64,000 nucleotides of DNA from Acidobacteriota bacterium (GTDB taxonomy: Bacteria > Acidobacteriota > Terriglobia > Acidiferrales > UBA7541): contig PMES01000026.1 of assembly GCA_003154775.1 (NCBI GenBank), positions 1-64,000 on the forward strand, given 5' to 3'. The first letter of the stretch is position 1; each line of letters begins with the position of its first letter. The notes under the pieces were generated by a model. It was not told where the DNA came from and ran no database searches. It saw only the letters and a list, made by a program, of their open reading frames with translations. Both the position numbers and the translations under genes were made by a program. Of the stretch, positions 1-8,366 are shown one piece after another.

Positions 1-1
1 A

Positions 2-190
2 TTCAACGCCGAAGAGTGTCCCTGCGGTTGCAAGCTCACTCTCGCCCAGTGCCGCATCTATGACCGCGGGTGCAAACTCAGTAAGGATCGCACCGCCGCC
101 ATTGTCGAAGAGCTTTTTGCCGCCGGAGAAAAGAGCAAGGCCGAAGCGCCCGCCGCCAGCCCCGTTTCTCCCGACTCACCAAAACCATAA
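2..190 (+). CDS. C-terminal fragment of a CPCGC-motif protein (thioredoxin/cytochrome-biogenesis-like neighbourhood family)
   Basis: The window opens inside an open frame ending at TAA 188-190. The 62 visible residues begin with an EECPCGCKLTLAQCR stretch, and further Cys occurs in DRGCKLSKD. The tail is Ala/Pro/Lys-rich and looks disordered. Cys-rich CPCGCxxTLAQCR tails are familiar from acidobacterial secreted proteins, often with thioredoxin-like domains or near cytochrome c biogenesis genes; that is family knowledge, not something visible here. The start and main domain lie upstream of the window, so function cannot be assigned. Confidence 0.6.
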   Translation, partial: FNAEECPCGCKLTLAQCRIYDRGCKLSKDRTAAIVEELFAAGEKSKAEAPAASPVSPDSPKP

Positions 191-265
191 GAGACTGTTT
201 GACTCACCTCTCTCCTCAGGAGGCCCGGGCCTCAAAGTCTGCGAAGGTGCTCCGAATGTCAGGGG

Positions 266-317
266 GTCGGAGCTTTAGCTCCGACAGATCGGCTCACACC
301 AAGTTGGGCTTTAGCCC
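266..317. repeat. Two short palindromes (GTCGGAGC-TTTA-GCTCCGAC and GGGCTTTAGCCC)
   Basis: A perfect 8-bp inverted repeat with a TTTA loop lies at 266-285, and a second small palindrome at 306-317. The first recurs with a TGAA loop at 33423-33442. Both sit between a gene end at 190 and the next start at 479, consistent with REP-like intergenic palindromes that may also stop or stabilise transcripts. No T-run follows, so a classical terminator is not supported. Confidence 0.7.
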
Positions 318-478
318 CTGAAGAAACTCCTTTCTTCGCCGCAGCGATTCGCTCGCCACTCGCGGTAGGTGGCGCTGCACAAAATCTTCCGTCGCCCTTC
401 ACACTTGCTCTCAACTACCAAAGCGGACTACACTCCCGCGGCAGTAACGCTGTAGAACAACATCCGCAGGAGGTTCGC

Positions 479-946
479 ATGAATCGTCGTGTCCTTATTC
501 TCTTTAGCGTTCTCGCCGTTGCCGCATTTTTCACAGTTCGCGGCGCCTTCTCCAAACCGTCACCGCAATCCACGCGTCGCGCCATCAACTTGCCCGACAG
601 GCTCATCCAAGCACCCTTCAGCAACGCTATTCTTGCCGGAGACACCCTCTACCTGGCGGGGAGCGTCGGACTCGATCCTAAGACTGGCAAGGCGCCGGAG
701 AAAATCGAGGATGAAATCAAGCTCTTGCTCGATGGCTACAAAACTACGCTCGCCGCTGCCGGCATGACCATGGACGATCTCGTCTACGTGCAGGTCTTCT
801 GCACCGACCTGGCCTACTACGACAAATTCAATGCCGCCTATAAAACATACTTCACAAAGGATTTTCCAGCGCGTGCTTTCATTGGTGCGGGCTCCCTTCT
901 CCGCAGCGGCCACTTCGAAATGCAAGCCATCGCCGTGCGCCGCTAA
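479..946 (+). CDS. Secreted RidA/YjgF-family protein
   Basis: This 155-residue protein has a hydrophobic N-terminal segment (about residues 5-24) that reads as a signal peptide, followed by a single RidA fold. Family marks include the region around PFSNAILAGDTLYLAGSVGLD and the C-terminal PARAFIGAG stretch, where RidA proteins carry the Arg that deaminates reactive enamines/imines. Cytosolic RidA is about 130 residues, so the extra length is the export signal. A strong AGGAGG lies 5 bases upstream of the ATG. A periplasmic RidA would act on imines outside the cytoplasm, or may have a different substrate. It appears monocistronic. Confidence 0.9.
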   Translation: MNRRVLILFSVLAVAAFFTVRGAFSKPSPQSTRRAINLPDRLIQAPFSNAILAGDTLYLAGSVGLDPKTGKAPEKIEDEIKLLLDGYKTTLAAAGMTMDDLVYVQVFCTDLAYYDKFNAAYKTYFTKDFPARAFIGAGSLLRSGHFEMQAIAVRR

Positions 947-1028
947 GCCCGCCACCCGTAACTTGTCCTTCTGTCCGTTCGTATTCTTCTATGGGGCGGG
1001 AATATCACCTCTTCAAGAATGACCTTAA

Positions 1029-1073
1029 ATGGGCATACATAAACGGTTATATTACGTCATTTGCCCATATAAT
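1029..1073 (+). promoter_or_regulatory. Promoter with perfect -10 box and flanking inverted repeat upstream of the STAS-TolC gene
   Basis: The AT-rich stretch before the efflux locus holds ATGGGCA at 1029-1035 and its reverse complement TGCCCAT at 1062-1068. The second arm abuts a perfect TATAAT at 1068-1073. No clear -35 box is visible at the expected distance, which fits an activated or repressor-controlled promoter. The arm-to-arm distance (33 bp) suits binding by dimers on one DNA face. The regulator is not encoded next to it. Confidence 0.5.
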
Positions 1074-1204
1074 GGCTTAATGCACCGAATTGCGGCTCGC
1101 ATTGTAAAGGTAAGTATATGTATAATAAGGATGTTACTTTAAACTGCCCACCATCCGCTTTGGCCTCTTCCTTGCTCCTTACTCTTCCCGAAGAGATAAC
1201 TGAC

Positions 1205-2887
1205 ATGCTACGAATTACCACCGAAACCAAGCGCGGCCGCCTTACTCTAAGTGTCGAGGGTCGCCTCGCCGGACCCTGGGTCGCCACTCTCGAACAGTGC
1301 TGGCGTGAACTCCTGACAGCTTCGCCGCGCCAGAAGTTCAGCATCAATCTTTGCGGTGTGAGTTTCATCGATGACGCCGGAAAGGTTCTTCTGAAGGAGA
1401 TGCACCGCCTCGGCGGCGAACTCATCGCCGAAGGCTGCCTCAACCAGGCTATCGTCAACGAGATCGTCGAGGCCGACGCAAAACACGACGTCGACTCCAC
1501 GAAAGAGTCAGACTCCCGCAAGAAGTCGCCCATCATTTTCTATAGTGTCTTTCTCAGCTTATTGCTTCTCCCCGCCGGATTGCTCGCACAAGGCAATCCC
1601 GCGCCGCTTCCGGCCAATCCACCTGGCAACACGCTGCGCCTCACTTTGGAGCAGTCTGTCGCTCTCGCTTTGAAGCAGAACCCCACCCAACAGATCGCTG
1701 TCCTGACCGCCGCGGAAAGCGTCCAGGACAAAAACATCACACGCTCCGAACTTCTGCCTCAAGCCGACATGAGGCTGGCCGACTCCGCCAATCGCGTGAA
1801 TCTTCAGTCGGAGTTTGGTGGGAAGCCGCTTATCCCGGGGTTTCAACTTCCCGGGCACATTGGGCCGTATGAGATTTTCTCTGCTGGCCCCAGCTTCGGC
1901 AGTTCTGTCATGGATCTCTCCCTCTGGAAAAAGTATCAGGCGTCGCGCAGCGCCGTCGATGCCAGCAAGGCCAACAGCCTGTCCACACGCGAGCAAGTCA
2001 TCCTGCTCGTCGTATCGCAATACATCGGCACGCTGCGCGCCGTGGCCAATGTTGAAGCTTCCAAGTCTCGCGTGGAACTGGCCCAGGCTCTCTATGATCA
2101 GGCCGCCGATTTGCAAAAAGAAGGTGTGGGCACGGGCATTGACACTCTCCGCGCGAACGTCGAGCTGCAAAACGAAAAACAGCGCCTCATTGAAGCGGAA
2201 AACGATCGCGAAGTTTCCCTTTATGGCCTCAGCAAACTCCTCAACCTCGATCCGCGCCAGAAGGTCGAGCTGGCCGATTCGCTCAGCTTCTTTGAAACTC
2301 CACAACCCGAAGTCGAAGCCAGCATTGACGCCGCCCTCGCCGATCGTCAGGAATGGAAGGCCCTTCTCGCAGAGGAAAAAGTCGTTCGTTACCAGAAGCA
2401 AGCCTCGCAATTCTCCCGCCTGCCTTCTCTGCGTTTCGATGGCGACTGGACTTATCTCGGCACCTCCGTCAACAACGGCATCCCGACATACCAGTATCAG
2501 GCCAGCGTGAATTTCCCGCTCTTCACCAGCGGCAGGATTCACGCGGAAATCGCCAAGACCAACCTCGAAGTTCAGAAACTGGAACAGCAGAAGGCCGATT
2601 TGCGCAATCAAATTGCCCTTGATGTGAAGACCTCGCTGCTAAACCTCGATTCAGCGCGTACTGAAGTACAGGTCGCCAATCTAGGTGTTGAGCTGGCAAG
2701 AGAAGAAGTCAGCCAGGCCCGCGATCGTTTCAGGGCCGGCGTGGCTAACAACATCGAAGTGATTTCCGCCCAGGATTCCCTGGCGCGCGCCAACGACAAT
2801 CAGATCTTGGCGCTCTACCGCTTCAACCAGGCTCGCGCAGACTTTGCGCGCGCGGTTGGGCAGATGGAAAAGACCTACTCGAAGTGA
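1205..2887 (+). CDS. STAS-domain / TolC-family outer-membrane efflux protein fusion
   Basis: One uninterrupted frame encodes two unlike parts. Residues 1-85 resemble a STAS domain (beta strand LTLSVEGRLAGPW, then INLCGVSFIDDAGKVLL, lacking the phosphorylatable Ser of anti-sigma antagonists). Residues about 108-128 form a hydrophobic segment ending in AQG like a signal peptide. Residues 140-555 are a TolC/OMF protein with LTLEQSVALALKQNP at the start and a repeated long-helix pattern (ARTEVQVANLGVELAREEVS). The chosen ATG begins MLRITTE, the usual start of such STAS proteins; an in-frame ATG at 1118 would add 29 residues. The adaptor gene follows 7 bp downstream, so this is the outer-membrane channel of an EmrAB-TolC-type pump. 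How the STAS part is handled during export is unknown. Confidence 0.85.
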   Translation: MLRITTETKRGRLTLSVEGRLAGPWVATLEQCWRELLTASPRQKFSINLCGVSFIDDAGKVLLKEMHRLGGELIAEGCLNQAIVNEIVEADAKHDVDSTKESDSRKKSPIIFYSVFLSLLLLPAGLLAQGNPAPLPANPPGNTLRLTLEQSVALALKQNPTQQIAVLTAAESVQDKNITRSELLPQADMRLADSANRVNLQSEFGGKPLIPGFQLPGHIGPYEIFSAGPSFGSSVMDLSLWKKYQASRSAVDASKANSLSTREQVILLVVSQYIGTLRAVANVEASKSRVELAQALYDQAADLQKEGVGTGIDTLRANVELQNEKQRLIEAENDREVSLYGLSKLLNLDPRQKVELADSLSFFETPQPEVEASIDAALADRQEWKALLAEEKVVRYQKQASQFSRLPSLRFDGDWTYLGTSVNNGIPTYQYQASVNFPLFTSGRIHAEIAKTNLEVQKLEQQKADLRNQIALDVKTSLLNLDSARTEVQVANLGVELAREEVSQARDRFRAGVANNIEVISAQDSLARANDNQILALYRFNQARADFARAVGQMEKTYSK

Positions 2888-2894
2888 GGACGCG

Positions 2895-4196
2895 ATGAGT
2901 GTTGAGATCGAAGTTGGATTGGAGAATGCGGCAAACGTCAAAGTGCCGCCTGCGGAGCCGCGCAAGACGGACCTGACGCCACAGGGTCTTCTCAGCCCGA
3001 AAGTGCGCCGCTTTTTGATCATCGGTGGTGTGGTGCTGCTTGCTGCTCTTCTGGCACTCTTCCTCTATTTCCACAATCGGGAATCCACGGACGACGCCCA
3101 GGTTGACGGCCACATCACCCCCATCGCTGCTAAAATTTCGGGCCGCATCGGCAAAGTTCTCGTGGAGGACAATCAAGCCGTGAAGGCCGGTCAGGTGCTC
3201 GCCCAGATCGAGCCGGCGGATTATCAGGCCGCCGTTGATCAGGCCAAGGGCGCGCTGGCTCTGGCGGAAGGCGAAGCGCGTTCAGCGGGCGTGGATGTCC
3301 CGCGCACAAGCGAGAATGTCGCCAGTGGCCAATCCAACGCGGATGCGCAACTCGCCGGCGCGCAGGCCGATCTGCTTCGCGCGCAAGCTTCCTACGAGCA
3401 GGCGCAAACCGCGGACCTCGCCTTTGCACAGGCAAACGTGGACCGCAGCCGCGCCAACGCGCAACTCGCCAAGTCCGATCTGGAGCGCTACACCCCTTTG
3501 ATGGAAAAGGGCGAAATCTCCAAGCAGCAATTTGACGCCGCTAAAGCCAACGCCGATGCAAGTCTTAGCGCCCTGAACGCGGATGAGCAGCGCTTCGATC
3601 AGGCCAAGCGCAACGTTGATATCTCCCGGGACCAGCTCGATGCCGCGAAGGCGCGCGTCGAACAGGCCATGGCGGGCGTCTCTTCCGCCCACGCCGATCA
3701 GCGCCGCGTGGCCATGCGCTCGGCCGACGCTCAAGCCAAGCTCGCGAAAGTGGACCAGGCTCGCGCGGCCCTCGACGCCGCTCTCCTCAATTTGAGCTAC
3801 TGCAACATCGTCGCGCCCGTCGATGGCGTCGCCACCCACAAGCAGGTCGAACCCGGACAGATCGTCCAGCCCGGCCAGGGTTTGCTCGTGGTTGTGCCAC
3901 TCCGCGACGTCTGGGTCACCGCCAACTTCAAGGAAACCCAGCTCAAGAATATGAAGCCCGGCCAAAAGGCCTATCTGAAGGTGGATACCTACGGCAAGAC
4001 CTTCACCGGGCATGTCGATTCCATCGCGGGTGCTACCGGCGCGGTGCTGAGCTTGCTCCCCCCGGAAAACGCCACGGGCAACTACGTCAAAGTTGTTCAG
4101 CGTGTCCCCGTGAAAATTGTCCTGGATCCAATCCCGCCGGAAGTGGCTGTCCTCCGGCCGGGCATGAATGTGGAAGCAACGGTAATTACCGACTAA
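2895..4196 (+). CDS. HlyD/EmrA-family membrane fusion (periplasmic adaptor) protein
   Basis: The 433-residue protein has a short cytoplasmic N-terminus, one transmembrane helix (about 39-58), then the EmrA signature STDDAQVDGHITPIAAKISG, a lipoyl-like half motif, a long Ala/Gln-rich coiled coil (about 130-310), the second lipoyl half (YCNIVAPVDGVATHKQVEPG) and a beta-barrel with VWVTANFKETQL. This is the inner-membrane adaptor that links an MFS drug exporter to TolC. The ATG at 2895 is preferred over an upstream in-frame start at 2844 that lies inside the TolC gene. The expected EmrB permease gene directly downstream is reduced to a stub, so the adaptor may be orphaned or serve a permease elsewhere. 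Confidence 0.93.
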   Translation: MSVEIEVGLENAANVKVPPAEPRKTDLTPQGLLSPKVRRFLIIGGVVLLAALLALFLYFHNRESTDDAQVDGHITPIAAKISGRIGKVLVEDNQAVKAGQVLAQIEPADYQAAVDQAKGALALAEGEARSAGVDVPRTSENVASGQSNADAQLAGAQADLLRAQASYEQAQTADLAFAQANVDRSRANAQLAKSDLERYTPLMEKGEISKQQFDAAKANADASLSALNADEQRFDQAKRNVDISRDQLDAAKARVEQAMAGVSSAHADQRRVAMRSADAQAKLAKVDQARAALDAALLNLSYCNIVAPVDGVATHKQVEPGQIVQPGQGLLVVVPLRDVWVTANFKETQLKNMKPGQKAYLKVDTYGKTFTGHVDSIAGATGAVLSLLPPENATGNYVKVVQRVPVKIVLDPIPPEVAVLRPGMNVEATVITD

Positions 4197-4220
4197 ACGC
4201 AACGGGAAGAGTCACAAGCG

Positions 4221-4343
4221 ATGCTGGGGAAAATCACATCGAAGTTGCGCATGCCGGATGGCTCGATCAACCCCTGGGTGATCGCCGTTACCGTCACCCT
4301 GGCTGCTTTCGCGAAGGTACAGGGGGGGATACCTGTGCACTGA
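4221..4343 (+). pseudogene. Truncated EmrB/DHA2-type MFS permease remnant
   Basis: Twenty-four bases after the adaptor gene, an ATG opens a 40-codon frame whose residues 17-30 (NPWVIAVTVTLAAF) match the conserved first transmembrane start of EmrB/QacA DHA2 exporters, normally about 500 residues. The frame then departs from the family (AKVQGG) and stops at TGA 4341-4343. The next gene starts 65 bp later, so the rest of the permease is missing rather than shifted in frame. Position directly after the adaptor is exactly where emrB belongs. This looks like a deletion remnant; a functional 40-residue peptide cannot be excluded. Confidence 0.65.
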
Positions 4344-4408
4344 GGCTGCGACGTCTCTGTAACTTTCTTGTGCTGAACTACTCGTAGTAACCTACATGGG
4401 GGGAGCAA

Positions 4409-5065
4409 ATGGCAACGCAAGTGATGAGTACTCCGCAATTTAGCGAACAGAAGCTGATCCGGGCCGGCCAGCGTGGCGATGCCCAGGCGATTGAGACTCT
4501 CTTTCGCCGCTACCATCGCCAACTGTTCCAGACCGCTCTTCGCGTTCTGGGCAATGCCGAGGACGCCGAAGACGCTCTGCAGGATGGTCTGCTTTCCGCT
4601 TATCGCAACCTGAAGCGCTTCGAGGGACGTTCGCAGTTTTCCACCTGGCTCACGCGCATCGTCATCAACGCCGCACTGATGAAGCGTCGCAGCGCCAAGG
4701 CTCGCCCCGCGATTTCCCTCGACGATTCGCAGCACGAGGACGAACTGCCTCTCGCCGAGCGCTTTGCCGATGACGGGCCCAATCCGGAGCAGGTCTACGC
4801 CGGCACGGAAATCCGCGAAATGATCAACGAAAATCTGGACGACCTCTCGCCACTTCTACGGACCGCCTTCCTCTTGCGCGAAGTGGAGGGCTACTCCACG
4901 GTTGAAGCGGCCAGGAAGCTTGGTGTTACAGAAAACACCCTGAAGGCGCGGCTCTGGCGCGCCCGCCATCAGCTTGCCGAGAGGCTCGGCCGGCGTCTGC
5001 GTCGCATGAAGGACGGCATGAGCGGCGGCAACGGCATGGGCGACGAAGCCTGCAGCTATTGCTGA
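4409..5065 (+). CDS. ECF-type RNA polymerase sigma factor
   Basis: The 218-residue protein has sigma region 2 (AIETLFRRYHRQLFQTALRV, then AEDALQDGLLSAYRNL and FSTWLTRIVINAALMKRR) and region 4 (SPLLRTAFLLREVEGYST, then GVTENTLKARLWRARHQL), the layout of extracytoplasmic-function sigma-70 factors. An acidic linker (residues 105-130) separates them. The tail is basic and ends in CSYC, which might bind metal or respond to redox; that is inference. A GGGGGAG ribosome site precedes the ATG. No anti-sigma gene is adjacent: upstream is the efflux locus and downstream a cytochrome peroxidase. The regulon is unknown. Confidence 0.9.
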   Translation: MATQVMSTPQFSEQKLIRAGQRGDAQAIETLFRRYHRQLFQTALRVLGNAEDAEDALQDGLLSAYRNLKRFEGRSQFSTWLTRIVINAALMKRRSAKARPAISLDDSQHEDELPLAERFADDGPNPEQVYAGTEIREMINENLDDLSPLLRTAFLLREVEGYSTVEAARKLGVTENTLKARLWRARHQLAERLGRRLRRMKDGMSGGNGMGDEACSYC

Positions 5066-5087
5066 AGCCCCTGATCCGCCTCCCGTA

Positions 5088-5110
5088 GGGGTCGAGCACT
5101 GCTCGACCCC
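5088..5110. repeat. Palindrome GGGGTCGAGCA-C-TGCTCGACCCC after the sigma factor gene
   Basis: An 11-bp perfect inverted repeat with a single-base centre lies 22 bp after the sigma-factor stop codon. It lacks a T-run but could act as a transcript 3' structure. It belongs to the same style as GGGGCGCAGC palindromes at 23874 and 61114 in this window, which are also just after genes. Confidence 0.6.
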
Positions 5111-5284
5111 AGTTAGGCAACATCGCAACCTCTATAGCTCTGGCCACTTCAAGGATTTCCCTATCCCTCAGAACGGCTCGCGGCGGAGCGCCTCACGGTT
5201 TTCCCGCTCGTCCTTTCTTCGTGACCACCATCACATTACCCCGGCCTCCCAAACGCTATTCTCGCGCCGACGAGGTGTGCCCTC

Positions 5285-6418
5285 ATGAAACCCACCACCA
5301 AACTCACTCTCTTTTTCTTGATGTTTCTGGGTCTCTTTCTCCTCGCCGCGTTCGCTTACCTTCCCGCCAAGGCGCAGTCCTCGGCTTCATCTTCCGCCAC
5401 CATGCCCGTTGGAAAAACCGTAGAAATCAAAGCCCCTTTGGGATTGCCGCCGGTTCCGATTCCGCCAGACAATCCGCCGACGGAAGAAACCATCGCGCTC
5501 GGCCGCCGCTTGTATTACGATCCCCTGCTTTCCGTTGACGGCACAGTTTCCTGCGCCTCCTGCCACGCCCCGCAATTCGCGTTTTCAGACAATCGCCCGT
5601 TTTCCCAGGGTGTCGGTGGCAAGCCGGGGACTCGCCACTCCCCCACGGTCATCAACTCCACCTACAACTCCCTGCAGTTCTGGGATGGCCGGGCTTCCAG
5701 CCTCGAAGAACAGGCCAAAGGACCCATGGCCAACCCCGTGGAAATGGCCCATTCCCTGGAAGGCGTTGTGCAGCGCCTGCAAGCCGATCCGAAATATCCC
5801 GAACTCTTCAAGAAGGCCTGGGGCACCGATCAGATCACCATTGACATGGTTGTGAAATCCATCGCCTCGTTCGAGCGCACCGTCATCGCTGGCGATTCTC
5901 CCTTCGACCGTTTCTACTATGGCCATGACTCGAAGGCGCTCCCTTCCGCCGCCCAGCGAGGCTTGATAATTTTCATCAGCGCCAAGAAGGGCAATTGCGC
6001 CGTTTGCCACCCCATCGGAAAAGACTACGCGCTTTTCACCGACAACAAGTTCCACAATCTGGGCATTGGCGCCGATACGCGCGGCAATCTGAATGACCTC
6101 GGCCGCTACAGCGAAACAAAGAACGATGCCGACATGGGAGCCTTCAAAACGCCCTCGCTCCGCAATCTCGCCAATCGCGGCCCCTATATGCACGACGGCA
6201 CTTTCCCCACCGTCAAGGACGCCCTCGCCCATTACATCGGCGGCGGCAACTGGAATCCTCATCTCGACAAGGAAATCCATTCGCTCGATGTCCTCACCTT
6301 CGACGAGCGCGACGATCTCCTGCAATTCCTCGACTCCCTCAACGGCAAGCTCCCCGATAACATCGGCCCGCCTCCCGATCTAGCGCCCCCCGCCAAGTCC
6401 ACACCCGCGCCAAAATAA
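5285..6418 (+). CDS. Di-haem cytochrome c peroxidase (CcpA/MauG family)
   Basis: The 377-residue protein has an N-terminal signal peptide (hydrophobic about 8-26, AKA cleavage near 30) and two c-type haem sites, CASCH at residues 90-94 and CAVCH at 238-242, with family blocks SPTVINSTYNSLQFWDGRASSL, SIASFERTVI, and FKTPSLRNLANRGPYMHDG near the second haem's ligand region. These periplasmic enzymes reduce hydrogen peroxide using electrons from small cytochromes, or act as MauG-like oxidases. The Pro-rich C-terminus looks disordered. It stands alone between the sigma factor and a repeat-filled spacer. Confidence 0.93.
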   Translation: MKPTTKLTLFFLMFLGLFLLAAFAYLPAKAQSSASSSATMPVGKTVEIKAPLGLPPVPIPPDNPPTEETIALGRRLYYDPLLSVDGTVSCASCHAPQFAFSDNRPFSQGVGGKPGTRHSPTVINSTYNSLQFWDGRASSLEEQAKGPMANPVEMAHSLEGVVQRLQADPKYPELFKKAWGTDQITIDMVVKSIASFERTVIAGDSPFDRFYYGHDSKALPSAAQRGLIIFISAKKGNCAVCHPIGKDYALFTDNKFHNLGIGADTRGNLNDLGRYSETKNDADMGAFKTPSLRNLANRGPYMHDGTFPTVKDALAHYIGGGNWNPHLDKEIHSLDVLTFDERDDLLQFLDSLNGKLPDNIGPPPDLAPPAKSTPAPK

Positions 6419-6550
6419 TCACGAAGCGCGTGGCGGCTCCGGGCTTCGTAGCCCGCCGTCTTCTGGCGTGAGCCCTGCGGCTTTTCTCTTGTGTTTCTTG
6501 GGTTTTCTGTTGAGCCCCATATCCGCAAACTCGCTGCGTCTTGGCTCCCA

Positions 6551-6640
6551 TGCTATTTTGGAGTGCGGCGGCTCGCCGCCGCTTTTACAGCTGCATGCCT
6601 GCCGACAAACTACAATTCATCCACCGCCCGCCGCCCCAGC
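6551..6640 (+). repeat. Dispersed intergenic element R1, copy 1
   Basis: The unit begins TTTTGGAGTGCGGCGG, contains a small GC palindrome (GGCGGCTCGCCGCC) followed by CTTTTACAGCTGCA, and ends ACAAACTACAATTCATC. Related copies lie at 8367-8470 and, reversed, at 60955-61076; the hairpin part recurs after gyrA at 47117. The 6419-6731 spacer holds only this element and no supported gene. Confidence 0.75.
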
Positions 6641-6731
6641 AAAGTCGCCGCGCCCTCTGTGTAAACCTTCTCTCCCGCCCCCTCAGTAGTACACTATGGC
6701 CTGCCACATTTACCCGAAGGAGCCTCTCCCC

Positions 6732-8243
6732 ATGTCCAATGGAATTCGTCGCCTCGCCGCCGTCCTCATCCTCATCGCCGGCGCTGCGCTCTTGTGGTTG
6801 GCTGGGCAGCACTCCAATGATGCCGCAGCCGCCAAGGACGACCTCGATTCCACCGTCGCGTACGCTCGCGAGCACGCCGCCTCCAGCGATCCCCGCCTGA
6901 AAGGCGCCTACAGCTTCGAGCGCGGCGGCTGGGTATACGTTCATCTCGAGGGCGACCCCGCCACCATCGGCTTCCAGCATGGCTACATGCTCGCCAAGGA
7001 AATCCAGGACGCCTTTCCCGCCGTCCAGGCCGGTATGGTGCGCTCCACGCAGCGCGATTGGGCCTTCTTTCGCCAGGTTGCCCGCGAAATGCTCTGGCCC
7101 AAAATTGATCCCGAATATCAGCAGGAACTCCAGGGCATCGCGGAAGGCTTGAACGCCCGCACCGGTTCGCAGCTCGACGTCTACGACATCGTGGCCCTCA
7201 ACTCCTTCGAAGAAGTTCCCGACTATTACGTTCCATGGCTCAACAAAAAAGAAAAACTCGCCAACGCCCCGAACCTCAAGAGCCCCGGCAACTGTAGCGC
7301 CTTCGTTGCCACAGGCAGTTGGACCAAAAACGGCCAGATCGTCATCGCTCACAACAATTGGACCAGCTACATGAACGGCGAACGCTGGCGCATCATCTTT
7401 GACATTCAGCCCTCTCACGGCTACCGCATCCTGATGGACGGCTTCCCCGGCATCATCGTCAGCGACGACGATTTCGGCGTCAATTCCGATGGCCTCATGG
7501 TCACCGAAACCACCATCACCCAATTTGAAGGCTGGGATCCCAACGGTAAGCCCGAGTTCTTCCGCGCGCGCAAGGCGCTGCAATACGCTAGCTCCATCGA
7601 CGATTACACGCGCATCATGCTCGACGGCAACAACGGCGGCTACGCCAACGATTGGCTCCTCGGCGATCGCAAGACCGGCGAAATCGCCCAACTCGAGTTG
7701 GGCCTCAAAGCCTACAAACTTTGGCGCACCAAAGACGGCGTCTTCGCCGGCTCCAACTGGGCCCGCGATCCCAAGGTCCTGAGGGAAGACACGCCGCAAT
7801 TCGACCCTAATATTCTGGAATCCTCGCCCAATGCCCGCCGCGTTCGTTGGGAACAACTCCTCAATGAAAACAAGGGCAAGATCGATGTTTCGCTGGCCCA
7901 GCAGATGCTTGCCGACCACGTTGATTCGTTCGAGAAGCAGACTGGGGCGAACGAGCGCACGCTCTGCGGCCACGTCGATGCCAGCGCACGCGGCGTTTCC
8001 CTCTGGGAATGGGGCGCGTTCTATCCCGGCGGCGCCGTGCAGGGCAAGGCAACGGACTCGACGATGACCAAGGACATGCGCCTCGTCGCTCGCATGGGCC
8101 ATCCTTGCGGAGAAGATTTCCTCGCCAAGCCTTTCCTCGCCGCCCATCCCGAGTTCGCCTGGCAGGAACCTTACTTGCGTGACATGAAAGCCGGCCCCTG
8201 GACCGAATTCCACTCCGGCGAATTGCCCGCCGCCACAAGATAA
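6732..8243 (+). CDS. Secreted C45/phospholipase-B-like Ntn hydrolase
   Basis: The 503-residue protein has a hydrophobic N-terminus (8-25) suggesting a signal peptide or anchor. The family block runs from FQHGYMLAKEI (residues 81-91) through LNSFEE to GNCSAFVATGSWTKNGQIVIAHN, where Cys188 is the expected N-terminal nucleophile exposed by autocleavage. Later blocks (GFPGIIVSDDDFGVNSDGL, LLGDRKTGEIAQLELG) match C45 acyltransferase/phospholipase-B-like proteins that hydrolyse amide or ester bonds. The real substrate is unknown. The start at 6732 has GAAGGAG upstream; an in-frame ATG at 6696 would put residues before the export signal. Repeats flank it on both sides. Confidence 0.82.
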   Translation: MSNGIRRLAAVLILIAGAALLWLAGQHSNDAAAAKDDLDSTVAYAREHAASSDPRLKGAYSFERGGWVYVHLEGDPATIGFQHGYMLAKEIQDAFPAVQAGMVRSTQRDWAFFRQVAREMLWPKIDPEYQQELQGIAEGLNARTGSQLDVYDIVALNSFEEVPDYYVPWLNKKEKLANAPNLKSPGNCSAFVATGSWTKNGQIVIAHNNWTSYMNGERWRIIFDIQPSHGYRILMDGFPGIIVSDDDFGVNSDGLMVTETTITQFEGWDPNGKPEFFRARKALQYASSIDDYTRIMLDGNNGGYANDWLLGDRKTGEIAQLELGLKAYKLWRTKDGVFAGSNWARDPKVLREDTPQFDPNILESSPNARRVRWEQLLNENKGKIDVSLAQQMLADHVDSFEKQTGANERTLCGHVDASARGVSLWEWGAFYPGGAVQGKATDSTMTKDMRLVARMGHPCGEDFLAKPFLAAHPEFAWQEPYLRDMKAGPWTEFHSGELPAATR

Positions 8244-8268
8244 CCCCGCTTCACCAGTAAACTGAACT

Positions 8269-8320
8269 GTCATTCCGACCGGAGGGACGGCGCCTTATGC
8301 CGTCCCGCAGCGGAGGAATC
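8269..8320 (+). repeat. Dispersed element R2, copy 1 (GTCATTCCGACCGGAGG ... GCGGAGGAATC)
   Basis: The element starts GTCATTCCGACCGGAGG, holds a palindrome GGGACGGCG...CGCCGTCCC-like core, and ends GCGGAGGAATC. A close copy lies at 12591-12640, a variant starts at 12472, and a related 101-bp element with inverted ends lies at 44260-44360. All are between genes. Confidence 0.7.
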
Positions 8321-8366
8321 GCGGCACAATCTCTCCGCCTCGCCTCCGTAACTTCGCATTTCAGGC

